A DNA stretch of 64,000 bases, taken from positions 62,001-126,000 of the forward strand of contig NZ_BDCG01000022.1 in NCBI RefSeq assembly GCF_001613385.1, written 5' to 3'. The number at the start of each line of letters is the position of its first letter. Position 1 is the stretch's first letter. The position numbers were made by a program, and so were the translations under genes. The notes beneath the pieces are model-generated. The model worked only from the letters and a program-made list of their open reading frames with translations. It was not told the DNA's origin and made no database searches. This DNA comes from Nocardia flavorosea NBRC 108225. Lineage in GTDB: Bacteria > Actinomycetota > Actinomycetes > Mycobacteriales > Mycobacteriaceae. Positions 41,667 to 50,056 of the stretch are shown here, piece by piece.

Positions 41667-43259
41667 ATGACGAACCAGCAGCATTCAGCGGAGACCGGCG
41701 GGCCGACGGCGGAGATGGCCCCTGGGTGGCATGCGGAACGCGCACCGGAGCGGCCGGCGATCATCATGGTGTCGAGCGGCGAGGTCGTCACCTATCGGGA
41801 ACTGGAACAGCGGTCGATTCGAGTTGCCCGAGCTCTGCGTGCTCGCGGGCTGAAGGCAGGTGACCATATCGCGATCCTGATGACGAACAACCGCCCGTAT
41901 CTCGAAACCGCCTGGGCAGCACAGCGCTCCGGTCTCTACTACACGGCGGTCAACTGGCACCTCACCGCCGGTGAGGTTCAGTACATCCTGGACGACTGCG
42001 GCGCTACCGCGCTGATCTGCGACGAGTTCGTGGGGGACGTGGTCGCGGATCTGGATCTGTCGCGGATCCCGGTGCGGATCGTGGGGATAGGAGATATAGC
42101 AGGTTTCGAACGATACGACGAGGTGCTGGCCGCCGAATCGGCGGATCCGCTCGGCGCCGTCGAGTGCGAAGGCCGCGAAATGCTCTACTCCTCGGGCACG
42201 ACCGGGCGTCCGAAGGGAATTCGTAAACCGCTCCCGGCCACCCCGCTGGGCGATCCGTCCGCCGCGCCGGTCCAGATTGCCCGTGGACTGCTGGTGAGCG
42301 GAGCAACGCAGGACGCGGTGTACTTGTCGCCGGCACCGCTGTACCACGGTGCTCCACTCGTGTTCTCGATGTCGTGGCACCGGCTCGGCGCCACCGTCGT
42401 CGTCATGGAACGGTTCGATGCCCGCCGGTGCCTGGAGCTGATCGAGCGCCACCGCATCACCCACACCCAGATGGTGCCGACCATGTTCGTGCGCATGCTG
42501 CGGCTGCCGCCCGCCGAACGGAACCGCTACGACACTTCCAGCCTGGTGGATGTCGTTCATTCCGCCGCACCTTGCCCGGTCGGGGTCAAACAACAGATGC
42601 TCGACTGGTGGGGGCCGATCATCTCCGAGTACTACTCGGGCACCGAGGATATCGGCAACACTTTCATCACTGCCCGGGAATGGCTGGACCATCCGGGGTC
42701 GGTGGGCCGCCCGGCCCAGGAATGCCATATCGTCGGCGACGACGGCACGGAACTCCCGCCGGGAGAGGTGGGGGTCGTGTACTTCGACGGCGGCCGCCCG
42801 TTCGAATACCACCACGATCCCGCGAAAACCGCCGCGGCCGCCCACCCGAACGGCTGGCGCACTCTCGGCGATATGGGATATCTGGATGCCGACGGCTACC
42901 TCTACCTCACCGACCGGCAAGCCCACATGATCATCTCCGGCGGCGTCAACATCTATCCCCAGGAAGCCGAGAACATCCTCGCAGTCCATCCCGCGGTCGC
43001 GGACGTTGCGGTGATCGGCGTTCCCGACGAAGAGAGGGGGGAGGCGGTGAAGGCGGTGGTTCAACCGGTCGACCCGGCCGCCGCCGGCGACGCCCTGGCC
43101 ACCGACCTTATCGCCTTCTGCCGCACCGAGCTGGCGGCCTACAAATGCCCCCGCTCGATCGACTTCACCGACGAACTGCCCCGCGACCCGAGCGGCAAAC
43201 TCTACAAGCGGCGCCTGCGGGAGTCGTACTGGAAAGACCACGACAACCTGATCATCTGA
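41667..43259 (+). CDS. Acyl-CoA ligase (FadD-like AMP-binding enzyme)
   Basis: 530 residues from ATG 41667. Motifs: MLYSSGTTGRPKGIRKP, SEYYSGTEDIGN, TLGDMGYLDADGYLYLTDRQ, MIISGGVNIYPQEAENILAV and LPRDPSGKLYKRRLR with the catalytic Lys. It shares uncommon stretches with the ligase at 36601 (SPAPLYHxAPL, TMFVRMLxL, AAPCPVxVKQ), so the two are paralogues, perhaps with different acid substrates. It is on the same strand as the TauE gene but about 385 bases away, across possible gene remnants. Confidence 0.9.
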   Translation: MTNQQHSAETGGPTAEMAPGWHAERAPERPAIIMVSSGEVVTYRELEQRSIRVARALRARGLKAGDHIAILMTNNRPYLETAWAAQRSGLYYTAVNWHLTAGEVQYILDDCGATALICDEFVGDVVADLDLSRIPVRIVGIGDIAGFERYDEVLAAESADPLGAVECEGREMLYSSGTTGRPKGIRKPLPATPLGDPSAAPVQIARGLLVSGATQDAVYLSPAPLYHGAPLVFSMSWHRLGATVVVMERFDARRCLELIERHRITHTQMVPTMFVRMLRLPPAERNRYDTSSLVDVVHSAAPCPVGVKQQMLDWWGPIISEYYSGTEDIGNTFITAREWLDHPGSVGRPAQECHIVGDDGTELPPGEVGVVYFDGGRPFEYHHDPAKTAAAAHPNGWRTLGDMGYLDADGYLYLTDRQAHMIISGGVNIYPQEAENILAVHPAVADVAVIGVPDEERGEAVKAVVQPVDPAAAGDALATDLIAFCRTELAAYKCPRSIDFTDELPRDPSGKLYKRRLRESYWKDHDNLII

Positions 43260-43286
43260 TCCGGTGCAGTCGGCGCCGGGCAACCC

Positions 43287-43384
43287 TCAACGCTCCGCCA
43301 CCGAACCGAACGGCTCGGCTCTCCGGCGGTCCGGATGTGGTTGCGCCACGGGCATGACTCCGGAATGCCGTACGAATTCAGCGG
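43287..43384 (-). pseudogene. Orphan copy of a methyltransferase 5' end
   Basis: About 90 bases here closely match the 5' end of the methyltransferase gene at 50057-50821 and its upstream sequence. An ATG at 43355 gives MPVAQPHPDRRRAEPFGSVA and then a TGA stop after 22 residues, against MPEAQQPHLDRRRAESFGSV in the intact gene. A 3-base in-frame gap separates the copies. The rest of the gene is absent, so this is a remnant of a duplicated or replaced methyltransferase. Confidence 0.6.
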
Positions 43385-43460
43385 AGCCCGTGTGTATGGG
43401 GCCTCAGCGATCGCTGTCGTCTCCGCCGCCGCAGCCTTTGTGCAACTCTGAACATATATC

Positions 43461-43484
43461 GGGTGCACTTTATGAAGTGCACCC
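43461..43484. repeat. 24-bp near-perfect palindrome
   Basis: GGGTGCACTT (43461-43470), TATG, AAGTGCACCC (43475-43484): a 10-bp perfect inverted repeat with a 4-base centre. It lies just past the end of the five-gene leftward operon, so it could be its transcription terminator, though no T-run follows. It could also be an operator for a lost gene. Confidence 0.45.
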
Positions 43485-43535
43485 CGATGAATTGTGGAGC
43501 CGGCATGCGTAACCCGCGGATATGTTCGACTGTGC

Positions 43536-44255
43536 TCACGAGTGGTGTTGCAGTGGTGCCGGTTCCGACGACGAACTCGGCATCGCGGCGGCCGCCGGCG
43601 AGGTGTCGCTGATCGACCTGCCGATGCTCTGCAAGCAGCCGGCGGCGGCCTCGAGTTCTCGGACCAGATGGTGTGGGGCCTGCATCTGGACTGCGTGGCT
43701 CACGCCCGGCACCACACGCCATCGGGTTCCGAGGGTGGCGGCCACGGCACGGACCGATCGGTGCCGTGCCGGCGACGACCTCTGGCCCACGGTCAATGTG
43801 ATCCGGTCCGCCAGTGTGCCGACGGGCCGGGGTTCGAAGGCGCGGAACATCGCCAGTTCGCCGGCGACCGTTTCGGGGGCAGCGGTAGTGAGTTCCGGTG
43901 TCCAGGCCGGCCCGTAGAGCGCGCGGCCGAAACCGGCCACCCCATCACGCTGGAACGCCGCCGTGACCTCGTCGAGTAATCCGGGCGCCAGTGAACCGGC
44001 GGCCGGTTCGTGCAGTAGCGCACCGGTGAACTCGACGCCGCGGGCAGCCAGCTCCAACCCCAGGGTGGCTCCGCCACTGACCCCGATCACGAACGCCCCC
44101 TCGCACAGCGGCGCGAGTGCGGCGATTTCGGTGTCCATATCCCCGGATTGCGGCCGGTCGGGGCAGTGGACTTCCACGGAAGAGCCGAGCGCGGTGATCG
44201 TCCCCGCCCACACCCGGCTGTCGGTGGCCACACCGTGGATCAGCGCGACCTTCAT
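43536..44255 (-). CDS. Alpha/beta hydrolase, last gene of the ureide/triazine operon
   Basis: 239 residues from ATG 44255, which overlaps the stop of the biuret-hydrolase gene (ATGA). KVALIHGVATDSRVWAGTIT and the nucleophile loop VIGVSGGATLGLELAA (Ser in GVSGG) show an alpha/beta hydrolase; a His follows in VPGVSHAVQMQAPHHL. The last 30 residues are Ser/Ala-rich and look like an added tail. Position suggests it acts on a downstream product of cyclic-ureide breakdown. A true allophanate hydrolase, which would be an amidase-signature enzyme, is not present. Confidence 0.78.
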   Translation of the reverse strand: MKVALIHGVATDSRVWAGTITALGSSVEVHCPDRPQSGDMDTEIAALAPLCEGAFVIGVSGGATLGLELAARGVEFTGALLHEPAAGSLAPGLLDEVTAAFQRDGVAGFGRALYGPAWTPELTTAAPETVAGELAMFRAFEPRPVGTLADRITLTVGQRSSPARHRSVRAVAATLGTRWRVVPGVSHAVQMQAPHHLVRELEAAAGCLQSIGRSISDTSPAAAAMPSSSSEPAPLQHHS

Positions 44256-44953
44256 GTGGTGACCGTCTGCTTGCCGAGCGCGGCGAGCAGCTGGCCGGAG
44301 GTCGCGACCGCGCCGAAGATCCCGCCCTGCATGGTGACCATGCTCAACGCGGCCTCGTGATGCTTGCGCTCGGTGGCGCCGGTGCAATCGGAAAGCACCA
44401 GGCATTCGTAACCGCGGTCATTCGCCTCACGCATGGTGGTGTGCACGCAGACATCGGTGGTGATACCGGTGAGGATGATGTGGGTGATACCGGCGCCACG
44501 CAGCAGCAGGTCGAGGTCGGTGGCGTAGAAAGCACCCTTACCTGGTTTGTCGACAACAGGTTCGCCGGGGATCGGCGCGACCTCGGGCACGATCTCCCAG
44601 CCCGGTTCGCCACGCACCAGGATGCGCCCGCACGGGCCGGCACTGCCGATTTCGGCGCCGACCTGCGCGGAACGCCAGCGCTTGTTCGCGGGCAGATCGG
44701 ACAGGTCGGGCCGGTGACCTTCCCGGGTGTGGATGACGGTGAGGCCGAGTTCGCGGGCGGCCCCGAGAACGCGTGCGGTGGGTTCCAGACCCGCTCGGGT
44801 GAGCGCCAGGTCGTAGCCCATCTGGTCGACATAGCCGCCGGGGCCGCAGAAATCGGTCTGCCAGTCGATCAGCAGCAGCGCGGTGCGCGCCGGGGTGATC
44901 GGGCCGTCGAAGGGCCAGGTGTAGGGGGTCGCGTCCACGGTGGTGATGGTCAT
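44252..44953 (-). CDS. biuH: Biuret hydrolase-like cysteine amidohydrolase
   Basis: 233 residues, isochorismatase fold. The triad is Asp30 (LLLIDWQTDF), Lys136 (VVDKPGKGAF) and Cys169 (TGITTDVCVHTTMREAND). Each lies exactly six residues before Asp36, Lys142 and Cys175 of the Rhizobium BiuH as I remember it, and stretches such as THTREGHRP-like and DLPANKRWRS also match. BiuH converts biuret to allophanate and ammonia. Both ends overlap neighbours by ATGA. RutB-like ureidoacrylate hydrolases are related, but sequence and context favour biuret or a similar linear amide. Confidence 0.8.
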   Translation of the reverse strand: MTITTVDATPYTWPFDGPITPARTALLLIDWQTDFCGPGGYVDQMGYDLALTRAGLEPTARVLGAARELGLTVIHTREGHRPDLSDLPANKRWRSAQVGAEIGSAGPCGRILVRGEPGWEIVPEVAPIPGEPVVDKPGKGAFYATDLDLLLRGAGITHIILTGITTDVCVHTTMREANDRGYECLVLSDCTGATERKHHEAALSMVTMQGGIFGAVATSGQLLAALGKQTVTT

Positions 44954-46263
44954 GCTGGGATCTCCTTGGTGCTTCGCGCGGTACGGGTCGCGCAGAGGGT
45001 GAGGATGAGGGCGGCGGCCAGGAAACCGATGACCGCATCGGACAGCCAGGGAGCGAACTCGTGGGTGATCAGGGCGGCGACGGCCCCACCGGCCCACGAG
45101 ATGAAGGCCGGCCAGTACCAGCGGGTTTCGCGGTTCGCGGCGCCGAGGCCGAACCGGGGCAGTATCAGCTGGTCGAGGATGACGACCGCGCCGATCGGCG
45201 GCACGATAACCCCCAGCAGGTTGAGCCACTGCTCGAAATACGACCAGATACCGGCCACCGCGAGCACCACACCGACCGCACCGAGGATCAGGGTGAGCCG
45301 CCGCATCGTGCCACCGGAGAGCTGGCTCCAGCCCACGGCGCCGTTGTAGAGGCAGTGCGCGCATACCGAGCCCAGGTTGATGAAAACGAACGCCACCGCC
45401 AGCGGAACCAGCAGGCCACCGTGGTCGACCAGCAGGCCGAGGAAGTTCCCGCCGTCTGCGGCCGGATCGGCGCTGCCGCCGAGCGCAACCACCAGGCCGC
45501 CGATCACCAGCGCGATCGAATTGCCGACCGGGAACGCCGATGCGGCGGCGAGGAAGGCCTCCCGGCCGTTACGAGACCACCGGGTGAAATCGGCGGTCAT
45601 GGTGCCGGAGTCGATGAACGAGGCGATCACCAGGGTCACCGCGGCACCGAAGCTCATGGCCGCCGCGCCCGCGCTGCCCTGATAGGAGGTGGGTGAACCG
45701 CCGCCGTCGGCGACGGCCAGACCGATCGCGACCAGCCCGAGTATCACGTAGACCGGGGCCGCGACCAGGCCGATTGCCGAGAGCGCCCGGATCCCCAGCA
45801 GCGTGACCCCGATGAACGCGATACCTGCGGCGAGTGCGGTGAGCTGTTCGTGCCAGCCGAGGGTGTCGTGCAGGATCGCCCCCGCCATCCCGGTCTGGAA
45901 GGCGAACCAGCCGATGACGATGGTCGCCAGGAAAGCCGACGGCAGGAAAGCGCCGGCCTTGCCGAAGCTTTCCGCGGCAGTGAGTGCGAAGTTCTTCCCG
46001 CTGCGTCCGGCGATCACGCTGAGCGCGCCGACATACAGCATCATGCAGATATTGCCGACGGCGATGGCGAGCAGGCCGAGCCAGAAGCCGAGCGAGTACA
46101 CGATCAGTCCACCGAAGATGGCGCAGGTCAGCACCATCGGGAAGCCGAACCAGACGGCGGATACCGAGCCGAGTCCGCGGCGGCGCTCGGCGGGTACGGG
46201 GCTATCTTCGTATTCCGCTATCTCCCAGTTGGTTTCATCACCGGTAATGGTTGTGGTGCTCAT
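44950..46263 (-). CDS. NCS1-family (CodB-like) permease
   Basis: 437 residues from ATG 46263, with about 12 membrane helices (AVWFGFPMVLTCAIFGGLIV, LLAIAVGNICMMLYVGALSV, VIGWFAFQTGMAGAILHDTL). The polar N-terminus and the SFIDSGTMTADFTRWSRNGR motif match cytosine/allantoin permeases. It probably imports the ring compound, or the linear product, used by the adjacent hydrolases. Start and stop both overlap neighbouring genes (ATGA). It is the second transporter in a five-gene operon. Confidence 0.88.
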   Translation of the reverse strand: MSTTTITGDETNWEIAEYEDSPVPAERRRGLGSVSAVWFGFPMVLTCAIFGGLIVYSLGFWLGLLAIAVGNICMMLYVGALSVIAGRSGKNFALTAAESFGKAGAFLPSAFLATIVIGWFAFQTGMAGAILHDTLGWHEQLTALAAGIAFIGVTLLGIRALSAIGLVAAPVYVILGLVAIGLAVADGGGSPTSYQGSAGAAAMSFGAAVTLVIASFIDSGTMTADFTRWSRNGREAFLAAASAFPVGNSIALVIGGLVVALGGSADPAADGGNFLGLLVDHGGLLVPLAVAFVFINLGSVCAHCLYNGAVGWSQLSGGTMRRLTLILGAVGVVLAVAGIWSYFEQWLNLLGVIVPPIGAVVILDQLILPRFGLGAANRETRWYWPAFISWAGGAVAALITHEFAPWLSDAVIGFLAAALILTLCATRTARSTKEIPA

Positions 46264-47318
46264 CGGGCATCGTTCCGATCGGGAGTGGGGAGTTCGTAGA
46301 TCACGGTGATGCCGCCGCCGCCCGGCGGGCCCTGATGTTCGGCACCGCCGGATACATACACGGCGCCGTCACCTTTCAACGCGGCCAGCACGCCACCGAC
46401 CGCCGCACGGGCGTGCCGGGTGGCGTTGATATCGGAATCGGTGAGCATCGTGTGGCGCAGGCCGCGCACGGAGCCGGCGGGGTCGGCTTCGGCCTTGGCG
46501 AAGATCTGGCGCACCGTGCCGCCCTCGGCCGCGACCCGGTCCAGTAGTTGCTGCACCGCGGCGAGGTCGATGGCATCGGCCATATGACCGTGCACCGCGC
46601 GCAACGGATTCGCCGCGGTGGGACTCTCGGCGATCACCAGGATGTGGCAGTCGTCGAGTTCGGCGCCGGCGCTGGCCGAGGCGCGGGCCGACCATACTCC
46701 GGCCTCTCCGGCGAGGGCGTCGAGCGCGGTCTCACGGTCGCATTCACCCAGGGCGACCGCGATACCCAGCGAACTCGCCGCCCGGGAGCAGCCCATCGAC
46801 GCGTAGGTATCGGTCGCGACCGGCGTTTGCCCAGCGGCGTACAGCGCGGCAATGCTGTCCGAGGTGAGCAGTGGGCATTTCACCAGTACCAGATGCACGT
46901 CGCCGGCGGTGACGCCGAGTTCGGCCAGCAGTTTCCCGACCGTACCGGCAACGGTGTCGACCTGGGCGGCCCGGCCGATTTCCGCCGGGTCGAGCGGGCG
47001 GCTACGCCGGGCCGCCGCGACCAGGCCACGATCGAAACCGGGATATCGCTGCTCGTCGCGGACGAACAGATTCACATGCGGGCTGAGCACACCCTCGGTA
47101 CCGCCGGAGAACACGGTGACCGCGGCGTCCGGAATCCGCGGCTCCCAGATCGCGGCGGCGAGGCCGCGACTGAAATCGTTGACGCAGCCGTTGCCCTCGG
47201 TTTTGCCGATCACCGACACCAGATCGTCTGTGCGATAACCGGTTTCGGTCAAGATATCGAAAGGCCGGGTATCGCCGGGGTCGGCGGTGGGCACGGTGAG
47301 CAGGGCGATACCGGTCAT
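46260..47318 (-). CDS. Cyanuric acid amidohydrolase/barbiturase-family ring-opening hydrolase
   Basis: 352 residues. The threefold-symmetric fold of this rare family is clear, with three Ser-Lys dyads: Lys39 (GKTEGNGCVNDFSR) with Ser71 (SGGTEGVLSPHV), Lys147 (LVKCPLLT) with Ser216 (ASASAGAELDDCH), and Lys275 (IFAKAEADPAGS) with Ser323 (YVSGGAEHQGPP). Members open cyanuric acid to carboxybiuret or barbiturate to ureidomalonate. The adjacent biuret-hydrolase-like gene favours cyanuric acid, but sequence alone does not decide. It is ATGA-coupled to both flanking permeases. Confidence 0.9.
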   Translation of the reverse strand: MTGIALLTVPTADPGDTRPFDILTETGYRTDDLVSVIGKTEGNGCVNDFSRGLAAAIWEPRIPDAAVTVFSGGTEGVLSPHVNLFVRDEQRYPGFDRGLVAAARRSRPLDPAEIGRAAQVDTVAGTVGKLLAELGVTAGDVHLVLVKCPLLTSDSIAALYAAGQTPVATDTYASMGCSRAASSLGIAVALGECDRETALDALAGEAGVWSARASASAGAELDDCHILVIAESPTAANPLRAVHGHMADAIDLAAVQQLLDRVAAEGGTVRQIFAKAEADPAGSVRGLRHTMLTDSDINATRHARAAVGGVLAALKGDGAVYVSGGAEHQGPPGGGGITVIYELPTPDRNDAR

Positions 47319-48640
47319 ACGGCGGTCTCCTCGGAGTTCCGGAACAGGTGGTTGAACAGCAGATTCAGGACGAACGCGACGATGACCGTGCTGGTGATCG
47401 CACCCCCGGCGATAATCCGCACCGAAGCCGGCAACCCCTCGTACACCTCGGGCGCGACCACCGGGATCATCCCGATTCCCATCGCCAGCGAGACCACGAG
47501 CAGATTGTCGTTACGGGAGTAGTCGACCCGCGCGAGCGTGGCGATCCCGACGCCCGCGACCGTGGCGAACATGACCAGGCTCACCGAACCGATCACCGGC
47601 CCCGGCAGGCTGGCCACCACCTCGCCCATCTTCGGCACCAGGCCCAGCGCCACCAGTAGACCGCCGGCCACCGCGACCGCGCCCCGGCTCGCGACCCCGG
47701 TCATCCGCACCAGGCTCACGTTCTGCGCGAAGATCGTGTCGGGGAACGAGGTCAGGAATCCGGCCAGAACCGCCGAGACACCGTCCGCGCTCAACCCGCG
47801 CGCCAGCTGTTTCTGGTCCAGCGGCCGGCCGAGGTTGTCGGCGGTGGCCATCAGGTAGGCGGTGGATTCGGTGAAGATCACCAGCATCACCAGGCACATC
47901 GAGATGATTCCGGCGATGGGGAAGGCCGGGGTGCCGAAAAGGAACGGGTTCGGCAGGCCGAACCAGCCGGCACTGCCCACGGCGCTGAAATCGGTGAGCG
48001 AGAGCGCGGCGGCGGCAAGGGTGCCCAGTACCAGCGCGATCAGGACCGCCGACTGCGCGATGAGCCCGCGACCGTACTTCATCAGGGCGATGATCGTCAG
48101 CACCACACCGGCCGCCAGGGCCAGCGGCGCGCCCCCGGCCGGTTCGCCGCCGAAGGTCATGGAGACGGCCTTGCCGATCAGCGACAGCCCGATCATGGTG
48201 ACCGCCGCCCCGCGCACCATCGGCGGGAAGAACCGCACCAGCTTGGCGAACGGCACCGCGACCAGCACCCCGAAGATCCCGGCCGCGATCATCGCGCCGT
48301 ACACGGCGGACAGGCCGTACTCCTCGCCGATGAGGATCATTGGTGTCACCGCGGTGAACGAAGCACCCGCTACCACCGGCATCCGCGCCCCCAGCAGTTT
48401 CCCGATGCCGAGGGCCTGCACGAGGGTGATGACACCGGCGACCAGCAGGTCGGCGTTCACCAGGGTCGCGATGGTGGAGGTGTCCAGGCCGAGCGCGGCG
48501 CCGAAGACGAGCGGCACCGCGACGCAGCCGGTGTACATGACGAGCACATGCTGGACACCGAAAAGCGCTGTGCGCCAGAAGGGGAGCGGAGGAGGGGATT
48601 TCAGCGGCGGCGACTGGGTCGGGGCGGCGTCGGTGGACAT
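47315..48640 (-). CDS. NCS2-family uracil/xanthine-type permease
   Basis: 441 residues from ATG 48640, about 12-14 membrane helices. The first segments (FGVQHVLVMYTGCVAVPLVF, ALGIGKLLGARMPVVAGASF) and FTESTAYLMATADNLGRPLD, with its conserved acidic residue, are typical of NCS2 nucleobase carriers. It is the first gene of the leftward operon and its stop overlaps the ring-opening hydrolase start. Two GntR-type palindromes lie 41-135 bases upstream. The likely cargo is the cyclic ureide or triazine cleaved by the next gene. Confidence 0.9.
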   Translation of the reverse strand: MSTDAAPTQSPPLKSPPPLPFWRTALFGVQHVLVMYTGCVAVPLVFGAALGLDTSTIATLVNADLLVAGVITLVQALGIGKLLGARMPVVAGASFTAVTPMILIGEEYGLSAVYGAMIAAGIFGVLVAVPFAKLVRFFPPMVRGAAVTMIGLSLIGKAVSMTFGGEPAGGAPLALAAGVVLTIIALMKYGRGLIAQSAVLIALVLGTLAAAALSLTDFSAVGSAGWFGLPNPFLFGTPAFPIAGIISMCLVMLVIFTESTAYLMATADNLGRPLDQKQLARGLSADGVSAVLAGFLTSFPDTIFAQNVSLVRMTGVASRGAVAVAGGLLVALGLVPKMGEVVASLPGPVIGSVSLVMFATVAGVGIATLARVDYSRNDNLLVVSLAMGIGMIPVVAPEVYEGLPASVRIIAGGAITSTVIVAFVLNLLFNHLFRNSEETAV

Positions 48641-48680
48641 AGGACCTGGCCTCGGGCAGAAGAAACAAGCAACACCTGAA

Positions 48681-48692
48681 TTTGTATACAAA
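48681..48692. promoter_or_regulatory. GntR/FCD operator, proximal
   Basis: TTTGTATACAAA is a perfect 12-bp palindrome containing the TNGTATACNA core, 41 bases upstream of the NCS2 permease start. Bound protein here would block the operon promoter. Confidence 0.65.
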
Positions 48693-48765
48693 CAACGTTT
48701 CCGTGGTGTTGCGAGACGTTCCATTGCCGTGAACTATGCAAGAGGGGGTAGATGCGAGTAATTGT

Positions 48766-48775
48766 TTGTATACAA
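48766..48775. promoter_or_regulatory. GntR/FCD operator, distal
   Basis: TTGTATACAA repeats the proximal site's core exactly. The two centres are 84 bp apart, eight helical turns, so two dimers would face the same side of the DNA and could loop it. The regulator gene lies about 230 bases further on. Confidence 0.6.
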
Positions 48776-49006
48776 GCGTTGGTGGTGTGGTTCTGATCGC
48801 GGCGGTCGCTGCTCGGATCGGCGTGACGATCCCCGGGATGTGCGGCTGTGTTGCGTGCCGATTACGCGACGGTCGCGAGTGACCGGCCGAGTCCGCTCCG
48901 TCGCGCATATTTTCGGCCGTCTCAGCCGTGGGTGGCCCTGTTCATTCGGCGTCCGGTGAAACCGGCCGATGCGGAAATCGTGCTGACGGGCTCCGCGGGG
49001 CCGGGT

Positions 49007-49672
49007 TCACTCCCCGGCGTGCTCGGTTTCCAGATCCACCAGTAGGTCTTCGTCGCGGGCGATGTGCTCGTCCATGAGGTAGCCCGCCTGCACGGGGGAT
49101 CCGTTGAGAATGGCCTGCGCGATCGCGGCGTGATCGCTCCACGACACACCCGTGCGGGTGTCCTGCCGCTGCCCGAAGATCCATGCCACGCGCCCGAGGA
49201 TCTGTTCGAGCATCGCCTGCAACTGCTGATTGCCGGAGGCCTCTGCGACGAGGGAGTGGAAGCGCAGGGTGAGCGCCGGTAGCTCGTCGTGTGCGTGCCC
49301 GAGATTCGCCGAGCGGCCCAGTTCCACCACGCGAGCCAGTTCGGCTGCCACCGCGCCACCGCGATTCCGGGCGGCCAACTGCGCCGCCAGCGCCTCGAGT
49401 CCGCGCCGGATCTGCACCAGCTCGCGCGCCGCCGTCCCCGACGGCGCGGATACGGTCGCCCCGCGGTAGCGCACCAGGGTGACGAACCCTTCGCTCTGCA
49501 ATTGCGACAGTGCCTCGCGAACCGGAATCCGGGAGACCCCGAAGCGGTCGGCGAGGTCGACTTCGCGCAGGCGATCACCCGGGGACAGTCGCCCGGCGAG
49601 GATGTCCTCCCGAAGCGCGTCGGCGACGGCGGCGCGGGGTGCGGTCCGGCCGTTCTGCGGCGAGGTGGTCAC
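49007..49672 (-). CDS. GntR-family regulator, FCD subgroup
   Basis: 221 residues from GTG 49672; longer in-frame starts give non-coding-like sequence. The winged helix is RAAVADALREDILAGRLSPG, then LADRFGVSRIPVREALSQLQ. The FCD domain (ELVQIRRGLEALAAQLAARN, LRFHSLVAEASGNQQLQAML, WSDHAAIAQAILNGSPVQAG) keeps the Asp/Arg and His positions for metal and ligand binding. It lies directly upstream of the ureide/triazine operon, whose leader holds two TTGTATACAA sites, so it is the likely repressor, induced by the ring compound or a product. Confidence 0.9.
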   Translation of the reverse strand: MTTSPQNGRTAPRAAVADALREDILAGRLSPGDRLREVDLADRFGVSRIPVREALSQLQSEGFVTLVRYRGATVSAPSGTAARELVQIRRGLEALAAQLAARNRGGAVAAELARVVELGRSANLGHAHDELPALTLRFHSLVAEASGNQQLQAMLEQILGRVAWIFGQRQDTRTGVSWSDHAAIAQAILNGSPVQAGYLMDEHIARDEDLLVDLETEHAGE

Positions 49673-50056
49673 GGTCCGAGGGTAAACGGTGGGGCGATGG
49701 TGGGCCTTCGGGGTGCATCTGGCGGTGTTGGATCGGGCCGGACTCCTACGCGCCACGCCGATGGGGCGCTGGGATTCGTGCCTGAACCGCATCAAGCGCG
49801 CATTGCGGAGGAAATCCGGCGTCAGTGCCGCGAATGAGTGAACAACCGGGCCTTCCTCATGTGGCGAAGTCCGCACGCGCCGTCGGTACCGACCGGGACC
49901 GGCTGATCGCCGGACCGCGAATTGGCCGCTCGCACTGTCGGAGTCGGCAGAATTCGGACCACCGAGCCCTAGAGTCGCGTACAGGTCTACCGCGGACCGT
50001 GGCCGCGCACCGCGCCACGGTCGGCGCGACGCCTGTGCGAAGGACCCCGGAAGCGG
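49673..50056. other. Intergenic stretch, no gene seen
   Basis: 384 bases between the GntR start and the convergent-side methyltransferase end. It must hold the GntR promoter. Open frames are shadows with no coding character, and no repeat stands out. Confidence 0.35.

Noticed and set aside
43505..43612. Short plus-strand frame starting MRNPRICSTVLTSGVAVV
   Set aside because: It resembles a truncated exported-protein start but overlaps the 3' end of the hydrolase gene antisense and lacks a ribosome binding site.
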